A stretch of DNA of 64,000 nucleotides, from assembly GCA_963978545.1 (NCBI GenBank), contig OZ021725.1, positions 6,068,093 through 6,132,092 of the forward strand, written 5' to 3'. Both the position numbers and the translations under genes were made by a program. This document shows, piece after piece, positions 1-11,558 of this stretch. This DNA comes from Linyphia triangularis (lineage: Eukaryota; Arthropoda; Arachnida; Araneae; Linyphiidae). The notes under the pieces were generated by a model. The model ran no database searches. It worked only from the letters and a program-made list of their open reading frames with translations, and was not told the origin of the DNA. The number at the start of each line of letters is the position of its first letter. The first letter of the stretch is position 1.

Positions 1-189
1 TTAGGGGCAAAAAAAAAGAACTTAGTAAATAGTTCGGAAAGGATCTTTTGTTCTTAGTGGTCAAACATTATGAAAACTCGATCTGAGCTCAAAATGTTAC
101 AATGGAAAATTCCCGCATTTTTTACGGCTTAGTTTGGCCCTAGTGTTGCTCTTGCGTAAGGAAATGTAAAACTACCAACCAACCCGCAT
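1..189. other. Unassigned, possible SINE 3' end
   Basis: No gene seen. The stretch ends in ctaccaaccaacc (173-185), the same CAACCAACC-type terminus found on SINEs elsewhere in the window, so it may be the tail of a SINE cut by the window edge. Confidence 0.3.
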
Positions 190-588
190 TTTTCAAAAAC
201 GAGTGAAATTAGTTTATATTTATACAGAATTTCTTTCTGATTCCAAATATTCAAACAAAAGTTCTTTTTTAAAAAAAAATAACTATTTAAATATTAAGAG
301 AAGAAAATGCCCCGAATCCGAGCCAACACCAGTCCGATCAAAACACTCCGCTATAGCTATGATGTCATGGCATCTTTCCGTTCTCTATGATTATTGTGAG
401 GTTTCTGCCAAATAGTTGGCGTTGGTTTGATAGGCCCTTTACAGGTTAGCGTGATTTGCGAGAAACTTGTATAACTGGTCCCACTGCTGTGTTTTAAGCC
501 AAGTTGTTTCAGATCAAGTGACGTCACATTCAATTTGGCCCGAACGAATGGTTTTCTCGCCAGAGTCTAACAGGTAAACTTAGGTTAC

Positions 589-623
<35 letters not shown>

Positions 624-730
624 CGCTGTGAGAAGAAATTTTTGCGTTTATCGCCTTTTTGAAACATTTAGAATTGATGGAAAAAAAAAATTAAAAAAAA
701 AAAATTTGGGAATTGTCTATTGCACATAAA
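190..730 (+). repeat. Dispersed repeat K, copy 1
   Basis: Matches 18408-18940 over most of its length in the same orientation (gtgaaattagtttatattta, then gatcaaaacactc, then caagttgttt.agatcaagtg). Carries a full consensus CRE palindrome TGACGTCA at 519-526 and an A-run of about 33 bp at 593-622. No coding capacity or clear terminal repeats; superfamily unknown. Confidence 0.75.
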
Positions 731-799
731 AACTGACATTGCATATAAAGAATTTATTTTAAAAACTTTTTTGTGTTATATTATTCCACCATCGTTGCC

Positions 800-905
800 C
801 CTAACTTACGACATCCATGTCTATCCCCGGATTCGAACCTAGACCCACCAACGTGGTTGCCTGATGCGCTAACCACTCTACTGAATGGGCGACTCCATTA
901 CATTA
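800..905 (-). mobile_element. tRNA-derived SINE fragment
   Basis: Minus strand shows a D-arm-like stretch (cagtagagtggttagcgc) and, about 35 bp later, a B-box-like ggttcgaatccgg. It differs from SINE-1 and appears once here. Not a tRNA gene: acceptor-stem pairing is absent and the sequence runs into unrelated DNA. Confidence 0.55.
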
Positions 906-1088
906 TTATCTGTTCGATATCGATTATTGTTTGTCCGACTAACTTCAATAAGGAACTTGGTTTTTCCATGAGTGTGACAGAGAAATCCTTTCATAGAAGA
1001 AATGAGTTTCGAAGACAAGTTAAAATGAGCATAAATACAAGCTTTTATTCGAATACGCATTTCTTGACTTGAAATGCATCAGTGAATG

Positions 1089-1266
1089 GTTGGTTGTATT
1101 CAGATTATCTGGCGCCGTCAGCAACACGAGGGCTATAATGCGCCGAAACATTCGTCATTAGACAAGCCAACATACATTTACAAACACCCATGCCTTACAC
1201 GGGACTCGAACCCGCAACCTCCCGAACTAGAAGCTAACACGCTAACAACTGTACCGTTTGGCCGGC
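1089..1266 (-). mobile_element. SINE-1 copy 1 (tRNA-derived)
   Basis: About 178 bp, bounded by an exact 13-bp target duplication GCATCAGTGAATG at 1076-1088 and 1267-1279. Minus strand starts gccggccaaacggta, has a diverged A box (cagttgttagcgtg), a canonical B box ggttcgagtcccg and ends in gaatacaaccaacc. Copy-specific changes in the tRNA part (ctaacaactgtaccg) mark it as an older or separate lineage. Confidence 0.88.
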
Positions 1267-1279
1267 GCATCAGTGAATG

Positions 1280-1749
1280 AAAATCGGTAATGTTTAGTAA
1301 ATTTTTTTTTATTTAAAATCGCTTTTTTCCCCCCATGGTCCTTTTACTGAAAATTACCGGCAAACCCGTTTTACTGTGACATGCTTTATGCTGCAGGGAA
1401 GCCATCGGTTGCTTTGTTTTCTAGTGATCAAGATGATAAAAATAACTGTGATATATTTTTTTTTTTTTTTTTTTTTTTCATTTTTATCTTGTTTGACACA
1501 AAATGAATTAATAATAAGATACTTATACCACGATTTTATGAACTCCTCAGGTTAATGTTTACCTACCAAAAAAAAAAAAAAAAAAAGAATTAGACTTATT
1601 TCTTAGCAAACTCGTTTCACTGCGGTATTTCTTATATTGTAGTAAAACTTTTTATTTCCTTGTTGTTGGTTTTTTAATAATATAACATGAATCTTGCTTA
1701 CGATTTCACAAAAGGGTTTAGTGAAAAAGATTAAATACTAAATTTTAAG
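1280..1749. other. Unassigned AT-rich stretch
   Basis: No gene or known repeat seen; long T-run near 1457-1480 and A-run near 1568-1586. Confidence 0.4.
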
Positions 1750-2480
1750 TTAAGGGGGTCCAGTACCGAAATTTCTTCTAAAATCGAAATTTTTTTTTAT
1801 GATTTTAAAAAATAGTTCATACATTCCTGAAGAGAATGATGTTTTTATCTTATTCCTCCGGTGATTAGAACGCCACAAAATTACCTGTGATTTAAACATC
1901 ACTAATGGGCGTAACACCTTGAAGCGTCTGCTTAAAGTGCGTTTTTGAAACTCTAGTGTTTTTCACAGATGTTGCATATTCAAATCGATATATCTCCAAA
2001 ACCATTAACAATTGGCTATTCAAATTTTTGGAGCATTTAATTTATATAGTTTTAAATATTTTATCTTCACAGAATTTTATTTTTTTAATTCTGTTTTAAA
2101 ATATAATTTTTAGCCTAATAGATAACATAAAAAAAAGCAAAAATTTCAATATTTTAACTTTGAGAATTTTTCAATATTTTTTTAGTTCACCTATCAAAAT
2201 TCTGAGAAGACAAAATTTTCTTTATATAATTATGTATTACAGAAAGTTTTCACTTTGAAATTTTTTTTATTTTTTCTTGAATTATATCAAAATACGCAAA
2301 CATCAATTATTATGGATTTTTCTTGGTTTTTAAATTTTTTTTAAATAACAAAACACAATATTTAAAAAAACATTTTCTCAAAGATATATAAATAGTATCT
2401 CATACATAAAATAAATTTTTGACGTAAAAATGTACATAAATAAAGTTTTTTTTTTTATTTTCGGTACCGCACCCCCTTAA
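1750..2480 (+). mobile_element. MITE B, copy 1 (TTAA-flanked)
   Basis: About 731 bp starting TTAAGGGGGTCCAGTACCGA and ending with the inverse (tcggtaccgcacccccTTAA). TTAA at both edges is the duplication signature of piggyBac-type transposition. Inner sequence is extremely AT-rich and non-coding. Same orientation as the copies at 33546, 49060 and 61914; the 16241 copy is inverted. Confidence 0.88.
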
Positions 2481-2721
2481 TGTAAGATATTTTGTAAACG
2501 TTGAAAATGGCTTTTGTTGAGAAAATGTTTCTGTTCATAGTCCAACTCTTTTTTCCACAATAGAAACAGTTAACCTAGTTTACGGAACTACTCTTGATAT
2601 TAAGGTGAAAATATATATAACGCGCCCTTTTCAAAATAACTTGATTTGAATTTAAAACGGTTATGTAACATTTTCTTTCAATTTGTTTTTTATTTTACAT
2701 AAATGAGCTTCTTTAAAAAAG

Positions 2722-3452
2722 TTAATGTATACAGATACAATTGAGATGATTTTCTTTAATTTTTAGGTTATAATTTCAAACTTTTTGGCAGTATATCAGA
2801 ATTAAAAATGATGCATTTTTATATACAAACTTTTTTTTTCCGTCAATTTTTTAATCAGCTAATTGCAATTAAAGTGACTAATTAGGACATTATTAGAACA
2901 TACATGAATAAACTTGTAATTAACTTAGAGGTATTATTTTTATTGCAAATAAGAGATATTATATTGACGCATGTTCCTACGGAGAATTTTGAATTTAGCT
3001 TCAATATTTATTTAATTATAAATTTTTAAATAAAAAGTTTAAAAAAATACATAGTTTTTAACAAAAAATTAAGATTAAAATATGCATAAAAAACGTGTTT
3101 ATAACAATATATATTAGATTCTCCATAGAAAACACATTCATAACTATTGTCTACAAAGCAAAATTAGAATTTTGTAAATCGGACCATTTTTTATGAAGTT
3201 ATGACCGTTGGCGTAAAGTGATATAACACCAAAATGTCATTCTTCAGAAAACGAGTTTAAAGTTTACTGCACTAATGAACGGGATACAAAACAGGTTCAC
3301 AAAACCTAATGTAATTTAAAAAGTAATTTGAGTCTCAGAAAGAAAATGGTATCATTTTAATGGTAATGAATTCGGGAATATTTTAAAACCAAAAAACAAA
3401 AACGCAGACTTGAGTCAAATTTCGCGATTCCTAATGTATATGTATACCTTAA
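2722..3452 (+). mobile_element. MITE C, copy 1 (TTAA-flanked)
   Basis: About 730 bp matching 44454-45186 along its length. The right end is the family terminus (atgtatatgtataccTTAA); the left terminus is decayed (TTAAtgtatacagatac) but recognisable. Non-coding. Confidence 0.8.
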
Positions 3453-3475
3453 ATCATGCACCTGCTTCGCCTCCT

Positions 3476-3770
3476 TTTTAAATGCTTTATATTAACTTCG
3501 CTTTTGTATGTCTGTTTGTCGATGGGAGAGGAATCTTCGGCGGCCTAATAACCCCCTTGCCGTCATCCAATCGGGCTGAAACTTGGCAGATAGGTTCGAT
3601 GTCGACGACAATGCATTCTATCAAATTTTGGGGCTGTTACTGTCACTAAAAGGTCTCTTTTACGAAATACTAAATAACAAACATGCCGTCATTCAATCGC
3701 AATAAAATGGGATTGAATCGACGATTATTGAAATTCTTTCCTGTTGCCAATTTTTTTTTTAATAAATAAG
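3476..3770 (+). repeat. Dispersed repeat M, copy 1
   Basis: Shares blocks with 11279-11527 (inverted) and 13030-13215, notably cttgccgtcatccaatcg, gacaatgcattctat and ctttcctgttgcca. The fullest copy. Ends not defined; family unknown. Confidence 0.65.
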
Positions 3771-3838
3771 TAATAAAAAATGCTTCTGTCAGAATAAATA
3801 AATGATATTTGGATAGCTTTCACGTTCATTTTTAATAA

Positions 3839-4267
3839 CAGGCGTCCCACGGTCATTGAAAGTCATTAAAAGTGCTTAATATTTTTGAACTTGTTTTCAA
3901 GGCCTTGAAAGTGCTTGAAAATGCTTAGATGTGCTTAAAAGTAATTGAAAATGCTTAGAGGTCCTTAAAAGTCCTTAATTTTTGCAGATGTTGTGTGCCC
4001 AACTGCAAAATTTATTAAAATATAACTCGGACTTGCTATTCCCGCGTGACCGCCAATAATCTGCACCGTATCGAAATTCTCCAACATACTTGTATTAAGC
4101 ATCCATCAACTTGTAAATTTTTTGGTAGAATATACTTTATTAAAAAATTATATATAGACATGATGCCTGAAAAAAAAATCTCATCGGTCCTTAAAAACAT
4201 TATTTAGGTGCTTAAAAGTCATTGAAAAGTCATTGATTTTCATTCTGTGATTTGAGTGGGAACCTTG
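3839..4267 (+). mobile_element. MITE D, copy 1 (hAT-like ends)
   Basis: Starts caggcgtcccacggtcattg and ends gtgggaaccttg, imperfect inverted termini of the CAGGGTTCCCAC type. Contains the family's gcttaaaagt/ccttgaaaatg mini-repeats near both ends. Non-coding. Confidence 0.8.
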
Positions 4268-5017
4268 AATAAATACATTTAGAAACATAGCTTGCCTCAC
4301 ACTTTTCTGATAGATATGTTTTTAATATCGGCCCTGTGTTAATAAATATAAAAATTGACAATGTATAGAAAGGGTTTTTTAAAAATTCTGTTTTTATGGG
4401 TTGTTATATTATTTCTTCAAACAAAAATTTAATGTATTTCCTTTTTAAAAATTAGTTCCCATTAGTAACTTTTTTTAAAATCAGAAATGAACCTTAACCC
4501 GGTTTAATCGTACTTAATTTAGTTAACGCGGCAGTGTTCCGAAACCAAGTCTGGTGTTAAAACGGTGGGACACTCAACTGTTTATTATGTTGACCGAGCT
4601 TAGACAGGTATTCAAACCCTCTCAGTACAGCTTCTATTCATCGTGTTACTACGGATGAGTAGACGTAAAATAACCACATAATTGTTACAAGGAAACATGG
4701 TAAAACATTCCTTTTCAGATCACCGAAGTCACCGGAATTATTTCTTTGATTATTTTGATTGTGACCGTAAATCTAGCCAGGGAAACAGCTAAAATACTTT
4801 AGTCGTATTTCTGGTCGTTTTTAATTTTTTTTTGCAGCATGATTAGAGGAAGTGTCTTTTGTATGTTTTAATACGTACGTATGAGGGTCTGTACCCTCCA
4901 GAAATGATCTCGAGATTTTGGAATTTTGACCAGGATAACGACTTTAAAACGTGTCAACGGATCTTTGTTCTTCTTTTTTCTCACTTTTATGAAGTGTGAT
5001 ACTTTAAGTTGGACTAT
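4268..5017. other. Unassigned
   Basis: No gene, clear repeat family or RNA seen in this interval. Confidence 0.35.
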
Positions 5018-5191
5018 TAATTTGCAACCCTGTTAACGCGAAATCATTTAACATGAAATCCCTTTTAACACGAAGTAAAAACAGCTCTCCGTACTTAAAT
5101 CTTAACGTTAATTTATTCGTTTAACTCGAAATTCGGTTAACGCGAACAATTTCGATGGCCCCATCGACTTCGCATTAATGGGGTTTAACTG
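5018..5191. mobile_element. pogo-like MITE remnant
   Basis: Left part reads ccctgttaacgcgaaatc and the right end ttcgcattaatggggtttaa followed by ctgta, an imperfect inverted pair resembling pogo/Tigger ends. Abuts the G element at 5192. Left terminus eroded. Confidence 0.45.
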
Positions 5192-5655
5192 TACAGTAGA
5201 ACCTCGATTAACCGTCCCTCCTTTATCAGGAACTCTCTGTTAACCGGCAATCATTTAGTCGACATCAAAAATCTCCCAAATGAGTAATAAATCATTTGTT
5301 CCTTTTCAAACCGTAATCTTTTCTCTTGCTCTAAAGTTACATAATTAATGGTGAGGCTTTTGACTGGTTTTCTAAAGAACTGACGTGGTTAGAGCAACCT
5401 TCGGATGCAGATCAAACTGAACTATTGCCTTCAAAAAGACTCCGGGATAGAGCAGCGAAACAAAGATTATCAAGATTATTGCAACAAAAACTCATTTCCA
5501 ACAATTATGTCATAAAAAAAACATTAAAAGTCCTGTATTCAATAAACGAAAATCATTTACTTTTTATTGTTTTTTAAAACTCTTTTATCCGGAATTTTCA
5601 CTCAACCGACCTACCTTTGGTCCGAATTAGGTCGGTTAATCGAGATTCTACTGTA
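5192..5655 (+). mobile_element. pogo/Tigger-like element G, copy 1 (internally deleted)
   Basis: Ends TACAGTAGAACCTCGATTAA and ctcgattaacc-type inverse ending CTGTA; TA at both edges fits Tc1/mariner-pogo integration. About 464 bp, roughly 280 bp shorter than the inverted copy at 34569-35315. A plus-strand frame around 5355-5520 reads WFSKELTWLEQPS then SKRLRDRAAKQRLSRLLQQK, which resembles the tail of Tigger/jerky-type transposases; that link is from memory. Not functional. Confidence 0.7.
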
Positions 5656-6460
5656 TATGAAAACACGTGTTTCAACATTAATTCAGAAAACCACTTTTTT
5701 TATCACACATTTTTATCGCCAAACATTCTTATTGTTTATACGTACAATGTTTGTCCAAATTGTTTGTAAACATAAATGTAAACAAATACAAAACATAAAA
5801 GTGATTACCACTTTTTTATAATTATTCCCTTAAGTGTTTAAAGTTTAATTTGAATAAATGCAACTTTTAACATACTTGTATTTCACCTATCGGATCATAT
5901 ATTTCAAAACATAATGTGCCAGATAAGAAATCCAACTATAATGATGCCAGTAATATGAAACATATAATGTTGTCTGACGAATCAACCTTTATACTGTTTC
6001 CTGCGATATAATTGATTTATGTGGGAAGAAAACCAGCAGCTAAGCTTGTAATCAACGATATATCCTTCATTCTATCTCTCAAAGGTCTAGCATTGCGTAA
6101 AGAAATGGAGAATTTCTTCGTAATGAATTTTATAGCATACTACTTACCCTGACTTGTAATCGCCTTATTCCAAAAAGAAACTCCTACAGTTTTAAAAGTC
6201 AAATGTGCAAGTGTACCGTATTAGCTTCGGAATACCTGTATTATAAATGAGTTTAATCATTGACTACTCCAAGAGTGGGGAAACTTCTTTAAAAATCCAT
6301 TTAGTACTCCGTTTTAAATTTTTGACTGCAAAATAATTAATTTTGACTTAATTCTTTCGAGTGGCTTCGTTTTTATATTTTGCCAATAAAATTTAAATAA
6401 ATTATGAAAAAAAAAAATGCCAATTCTGCTATATTTTTAAACAAAAATGTAGTAAAGTTG
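5656..6460. other. Unassigned
   Basis: No gene or family match recognised. Confidence 0.35.
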
Positions 6461-6900
6461 TATTTAAATAATAATAATAATAATATATTTATTTAAATAA
6501 AATTATATAATATTTTTATTTATAAAAATTATAATAATTGTGTTATTTAAAGAAATGAGTGATAGAATAATTGAATCATTTAAAGAAATTATATTTATAA
6601 TAGTTTATTTAATTTTTATATAAATATGATATTAACTTATTTAATTTAATTAAAAAATGATGAAAATAATAATTGATTTATTTTTAAATGAAAAATTATA
6701 AATATAGTTGAATTATTTAAATAAATGCTGTATATAACAATTGTATTATTCAATTAAATAAATGATGATTATAATGATTGATTTATTTAAAAAAAATTAC
6801 AATAAAAATAATTGAATTATTTAAGGAGGTGATGGATATAATAATTAACTTATTTAATTAAGAAAATAATTGATTTATTTTAAAAAATTAGATATAATGC
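6461..6900. repeat. Degenerate AT-rich repeat tract
   Basis: Nearly pure A/T with recurrent motifs such as attgatttattta and gatgataataat spaced irregularly; looks like a decayed AT-rich satellite or microsatellite expansion. Confidence 0.55.
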
Positions 6901-6930
6901 ATACAAGCTGTTTTGAACAAAAAAAAATGA

Positions 6931-7666
6931 TTAAGGCGTCTTCTCACTTTAGGCACCTCGAAAATAGGCTATTTTCGCGATTTTTTTTCGAGGATTTTTG
7001 CAAACAATTATGGGATAAAATGGATCCTATATAATAAACACATCTTTCAAGTACAAGAAATTTTTATTTTTTTTATTTTTTTGAACAATTATTATAAAAA
7101 ATCAGTAGCATCGAAAAACCCGTGTAGAAATGTAATGTTCGTAGCTTGTTGATGAAATTTCGGAAACTATCCGGCCGATTGTCATGAAATTTGAATGACA
7201 TATTCTTCATAGTTATGGCTATAGCGCATATCATCAGATTTTTGAAATTTTGATTTGAAGTATTTTTTTTTTTTTTACAAAAAACTGCAAAAAAACGCCT
7301 TTTTTTTTTTTACTTTTTTCGAAAAACGTGCGCCATTTTGTTATTTTCGCGAATATCACAAATCTGATGATATGCGCTATAGCCATAACTATGAAGAATA
7401 TGTCATTCAAATTTCATGACAATCGGCCGGATAGTTTCCGAAATTTCATCAACAAGCCACGAACATTACATTTCTACACGGGTTTTTCGATGCTACTGTT
7501 TTATTATAATAATTGTTCAAAAAAATATTATTTTTTTTTCTTGTACTTGAAAGATGTGTTTATTATATAGGATCCATTTTATCCCATAATTGTTTGCAAA
7601 AATCCTCGAAAAAAAATCGCGAAAATAGCTTATTTTCGAGGTGCCTAAAGTGAGAAGACGCCTTAA
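6931..7666. mobile_element. Foldback element with ~307-bp arms, TTAA-flanked
   Basis: Begins TTAAGGCGTCTTCTCACTTT and ends with its exact inverse. Left arm about 6931-7237 and right arm about 7359-7666 are near-identical inverse copies, separated by a poly-T-rich loop of about 120 bp. TTAA edges suggest piggyBac-type movement. No ORF of note; a transcript would fold into a very long hairpin. Single copy here. Confidence 0.88.
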
Positions 7667-8555
7667 CGATTCTTTAATTCATATATTTTGTTCTAAAATT
7701 GCTAATCGTTGTTTCATTCGATTATTTTAGTATCGATTATTTAATTCTCCAAAACTATCAAGTATTTCACCAAAAGGTCTTTATTTTACTCCGATTTTTT
7801 ATTTTTCTGTTCCCAGATCTTTTGAAGTCTGTCTCCTGTCTGAAGTCCCCTGTAACCCCTTTTAACTTTATTTTCCAACAGTCGCCTTTTAATAAAACAC
7901 AAGTCGCTTAAAAAATTTTATGAATTTGAGGCAATGATGACATAGTTTTTATTAGATAAAAACTTTTATTTATTCACTTCAAAAACTCACAAAATTTATT
8001 CAAATTCAACACAAGCTTCAGTAAGAAACAACTTCGAATACAGCGATTAAAGAAGCACATTCCAGTGGGTAAACAAAGCGATCAGCTCACATCGAAATCC
8101 AAAGTCAAACTGTCTGTCGATTTTAGCTGCGGTCTAATTTATACAGGCGCGTGAGAAACTTCTCGAAATGTCCAGCCAACTCGTCAAATAAAAGAAACGT
8201 GTCGAAATTTCCCGATTGCTTTAGGTGTTGCCATCTTTTTCTAACCTGTATTATCGCTGTTAATAAATAAAATACAATAGAACTTAAAACGAATACGTCA
8301 CTATTTACAACTATACACAGAAAATTTGTGTAGCAATATTCTTATATTAAAATCCCAACAAAATTCTCTTTTTTTTTTCTTCTGGGTCTTAAGCCCAAAG
8401 GTATTGTTTTAAATGTGTCAATAGTGTGGCCCGGCGTCCGTCTCCACTTAATGTTTGCGAATACTCGAGAAAAGCCTTGTGTGCGCATGCGCTTGCTCCG
8501 GTTGCTTGTATAACTAAGGGTGTAGAACATCACTCAACTTTCAATTACACTATAA
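7667..8555. other. Unassigned
   Basis: No gene recognised. Slightly GC-richer patch at 8425-8515, with overlapping short frames on both strands but no family resemblance. Confidence 0.35.
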
Positions 8556-9200
8556 TGAGGTGGGTAAGTGTCATTTACCATTTTTATATTTTCATTATTC
8601 ATTTATCAAAAATTGACAGTTTGGCGATTTTTTTTTTAGATAATTCTTGTTTAGGATCTTAAAAAAACACTCCAAAATTAAGATTTTGGCGCTATACTTC
8701 ACGATAACCCTTATATTATCCTTTATTATAAGTGAAACTGGCTAGATAAGAAAAAACGATCAATAATGAGGTATGCTCAAGGAAAGAAGACTCTGTGTTG
8801 AAGGCATTCGTTTTTCAACTTTTTACGCCGTTAAAGCATTTTTACTGAAATTTCGGAGGTGGGGATGTTTAGAACACCTTAAGAGGCATTATCGCATCGA
8901 TTTTGAACTAAATCGTTAGAGCCGTTTTTTAGCATTTACTGAAAAACATGATTTTTTCATAGACAAATACCTTGTGCGCGATTTTGACGAAAACCTTAAT
9001 GGTAGGTCCCACGGCCACCAGCAACCCGCATACCAAATTTGAACATCGTAGGTCAATTTGTTTGGGAGTTATACTGACCACGTACACACAGTGTACGATA
9101 TTATTAAAAATATATTTAGTATTTACATTTGTGACAAATTCCTGCGTGGGAAGAGACCCATTTTTTAAGTTTTTATTTATGATAACTTTTTTTAAAAATT
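8556..9200 (-). repeat. Dispersed repeat J, copy 1 (inverted)
   Basis: Inverse of 19975-20700, sharing gaacaccttaagaggc-type and gaaggcattcgtttttcaac blocks. It runs through tttgaacatcgtaggtcaat and lacks the 40-bp hairpin seen at the start of the other copies. Confidence 0.7.
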
Positions 9201-9895
9201 AAAACCAGACAGGCGGAAAATAAGATTAAAACTCCATTCAAGAAATAAAGAGTTTACGCGGTTTCCGTTCGTATTCATTTATCTTCAAGCTTTAGAAAAA
9301 CACGAACTCACAATCATTTCTCAAGCAGCGGTCCCTTCCATCGTTAAAACGAAATAGCATTATTTGCGGAAGGCAGAATAATTAGTACTTGGGGGGAAAA
9401 CTATTCCGGCGTGCGTGACTTTATCCCTTTTCTGGGGAAAAAGGAGAAAGAAAACAGGAAAAGGGAAAAAAAGGTCGCATCTGTGGTCGTCGAAATCGGA
9501 AACTGAGGACATACATCACTGTAATGGATGACTTGGAAGTTCGGGACAAAAGAAAATAGGATACAAAAGCAGAATGGAATTGGCGGGGAAAAAGGAAAGA
9601 AATAGAAAAGAGTTATATGCGTTTAGAGTGCGGTTATTACATTCAGTTTGGTGTTGAATTTACGACAAGGGTGACGGAAATAATTAAATGCAGGGTGTTA
9701 ATTATTGATGGTTTTCTGTACAGAACCGTACAAATACGAATTTTAAGACCAACAACAGGCTCAACGGGATTGGTTGAGTAAAGGCATGAAATAATCGGCA
9801 AATCTTTATAAAATAATGCATATGTGTTTACGTACTATTGAGGTCGTTTAAAAATGATATCCTTAGACAAAATCAATATAACCAATAAAAACAAT
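9201..9895. other. Unassigned, single-copy-looking
   Basis: Purine-rich block at 9420-9610 (runs of aaaagg/gggaaa). No gene, repeat or RNA recognised. Confidence 0.35.
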
Positions 9896-11020
9896 AGAGT
9901 GGCCACAGAACCTGGAAATCAGGGAAATGTCAGGGAACTTTATAAAATTTCATGAAAATCAGGGAAATTTTGTATTGTTAACCCTTTCAGTCCCAGTGAT
10001 GCCAATTGGAATCAAAACATTTGCGAATTTTTTTCTCCTCACCTAATACTCCCAGTGAATTCGAATCAACGTTTTTACAATCATTAAACTATTCTCTGCC
10101 CAAATATATTTTTCTTTTTCAACAATATATGGCTGCACGGGTTCTGATGCTGAATGAAATGAGGCTTTTTTATAATTTCTCAATTCCGAAAGAAATGCCG
10201 AAATTAATTAAATTTTTTAAGTAATTTAAATTAAATAACTCTTTCAAATATGTAATTATTTTCTTTAATATTTAAAAATTGTATATTAACTATTTTTAAC
10301 GAATAAATATTTTAAAATTTTAACATTTGCAATGATTGAAAAGTGATGATTCCATTTGGCATCAGTGGGAGTTGAGTACAACTCAACACCTTTTCCCGGC
10401 TATATTATTTATTTTAGATTCGTACTATTATTACCACGTTATTGCTATTTTTTTCTAGCGGTATTCACTACGTTAAGATATATTTACGACTAAATAGAAG
10501 ATTTGAAATTTTATTTGATTTATTTAGAAATGCCGAAGCGAAATAGCTTAGACTTGTCCAATACCTAATGCCCAATGATGCCATTTGGAATCATTTTGAA
10601 TTTTAATTAAAAAATTAAACAAAAAAAAAATTGCTTTCAACCCTGTTATTCTGGATACCAAATGAGTATATTTTATAAATTTCAGATTTTTAAAATGAAA
10701 AATAAATAACTGGGACTGAAAGGGTTTACGTTCATCCATATTTTGGCGCTATTTACATGGAGATTTGTAGTGATAAGCCATTAGAGGTTTAATGTTTCGG
10801 AATAATTTAAACTTTTCATTACCAGCAAAACTATTTTTTAAGAAATTGCATATTATCTCTTTAGCATACATTTTATATTTGATGAGGGCGTCTAGACTTC
10901 TAGAAAACCTAAGAAAATTGGGGAAATTCGAAAAAAAGTTTGCCCTATAATCAGGGAATTTTTTAGAAATCCGTCAGGGAATTATCAGGGAACTTTTTTC
11001 CCTGAATTTTGTGGCCACCC
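9896..11020. mobile_element. Element I, copy 1 (with nested TTAA MITE)
   Basis: Inverted ends agagtggccac and gtggccaccct. Flanking parts are rich in tcagggaa/ttccctga. Interrupted at 9978-10728 by a TTAA element. A partial relative is at 28754-28917. Superfamily not resolved. Confidence 0.75.
9978..10728. mobile_element. TTAA MITE with CCCTTTCAGTCCCAG ends
   Basis: Starts TTAACCCTTTCAGTCCCAGT and ends with the inverse actgggactgaaagggttta, one base off TTAA. Both ends also share gatgccaattgga-like blocks inside the termini. Nested in element I, hence younger than it. Ends resemble piggyBac ends (CCCTTT). Confidence 0.85.
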
Positions 11021-11278
11021 TGAAAATTTTTTATGTAAATCCTTTGTATGCATTGCCAATTTTTATATTCATTAGCACATCGCCGTTTCTGTTGTCAACA
11101 TGTGCTTCTTTTAAACATTTAAATTTAGATGGGAACACCATCTCTCTCAATCAAATATGCGGTGAACTAATTTTCAAATTGTATTCTTTAAAAATGAATA
11201 TGAATTTATGCAATCACATCCAAATATCTTTTACTTATTCTGATTAAGATAATTTTATTATTTATTTATTAAAACGGT

Positions 11279-11527
11279 TTTGGCAACAGTAAAGAGTTTC
11301 TTCAATGATCGGTTAAATGCTATTTCAGCGCGATTGGATGACGGCAAGTTTGTTTATTAGTATTCCGTAAAAGTGATATTTTAGTGACAGCGGCATCCCG
11401 CAAAATTTCATAGAATGCATTGTCATCGACATCGAATTTATCTGCCAGGTTTCAGCCCGATTGGATGACGGTAAGGGAGGTAATTAATAGGCCTCAGCAG
11501 ATTTGCCCGCCATCGATAAACATGCTT
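11279..11527 (-). repeat. Dispersed repeat M, copy 2
   Basis: Inverse of 3476-3760 (cgattggatgacgg twice, atagaatgcattgtc). Ends at gataaacatgc; boundaries approximate. Confidence 0.65.
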
Positions 11528-11558
11528 ACAATTATATAAAAAAAAAATATTTTTATGA

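Noticed and set aside
6826..6836. Shine-Dalgarno-like aaggaggtgat
   Set aside because: Isolated in an AT-rich eukaryotic tract with no gene after it.
7328..7570. 80-codon ORF
   Set aside because: Falls in the arm of the 736-bp inverted repeat and loop; codons driven by T-runs.
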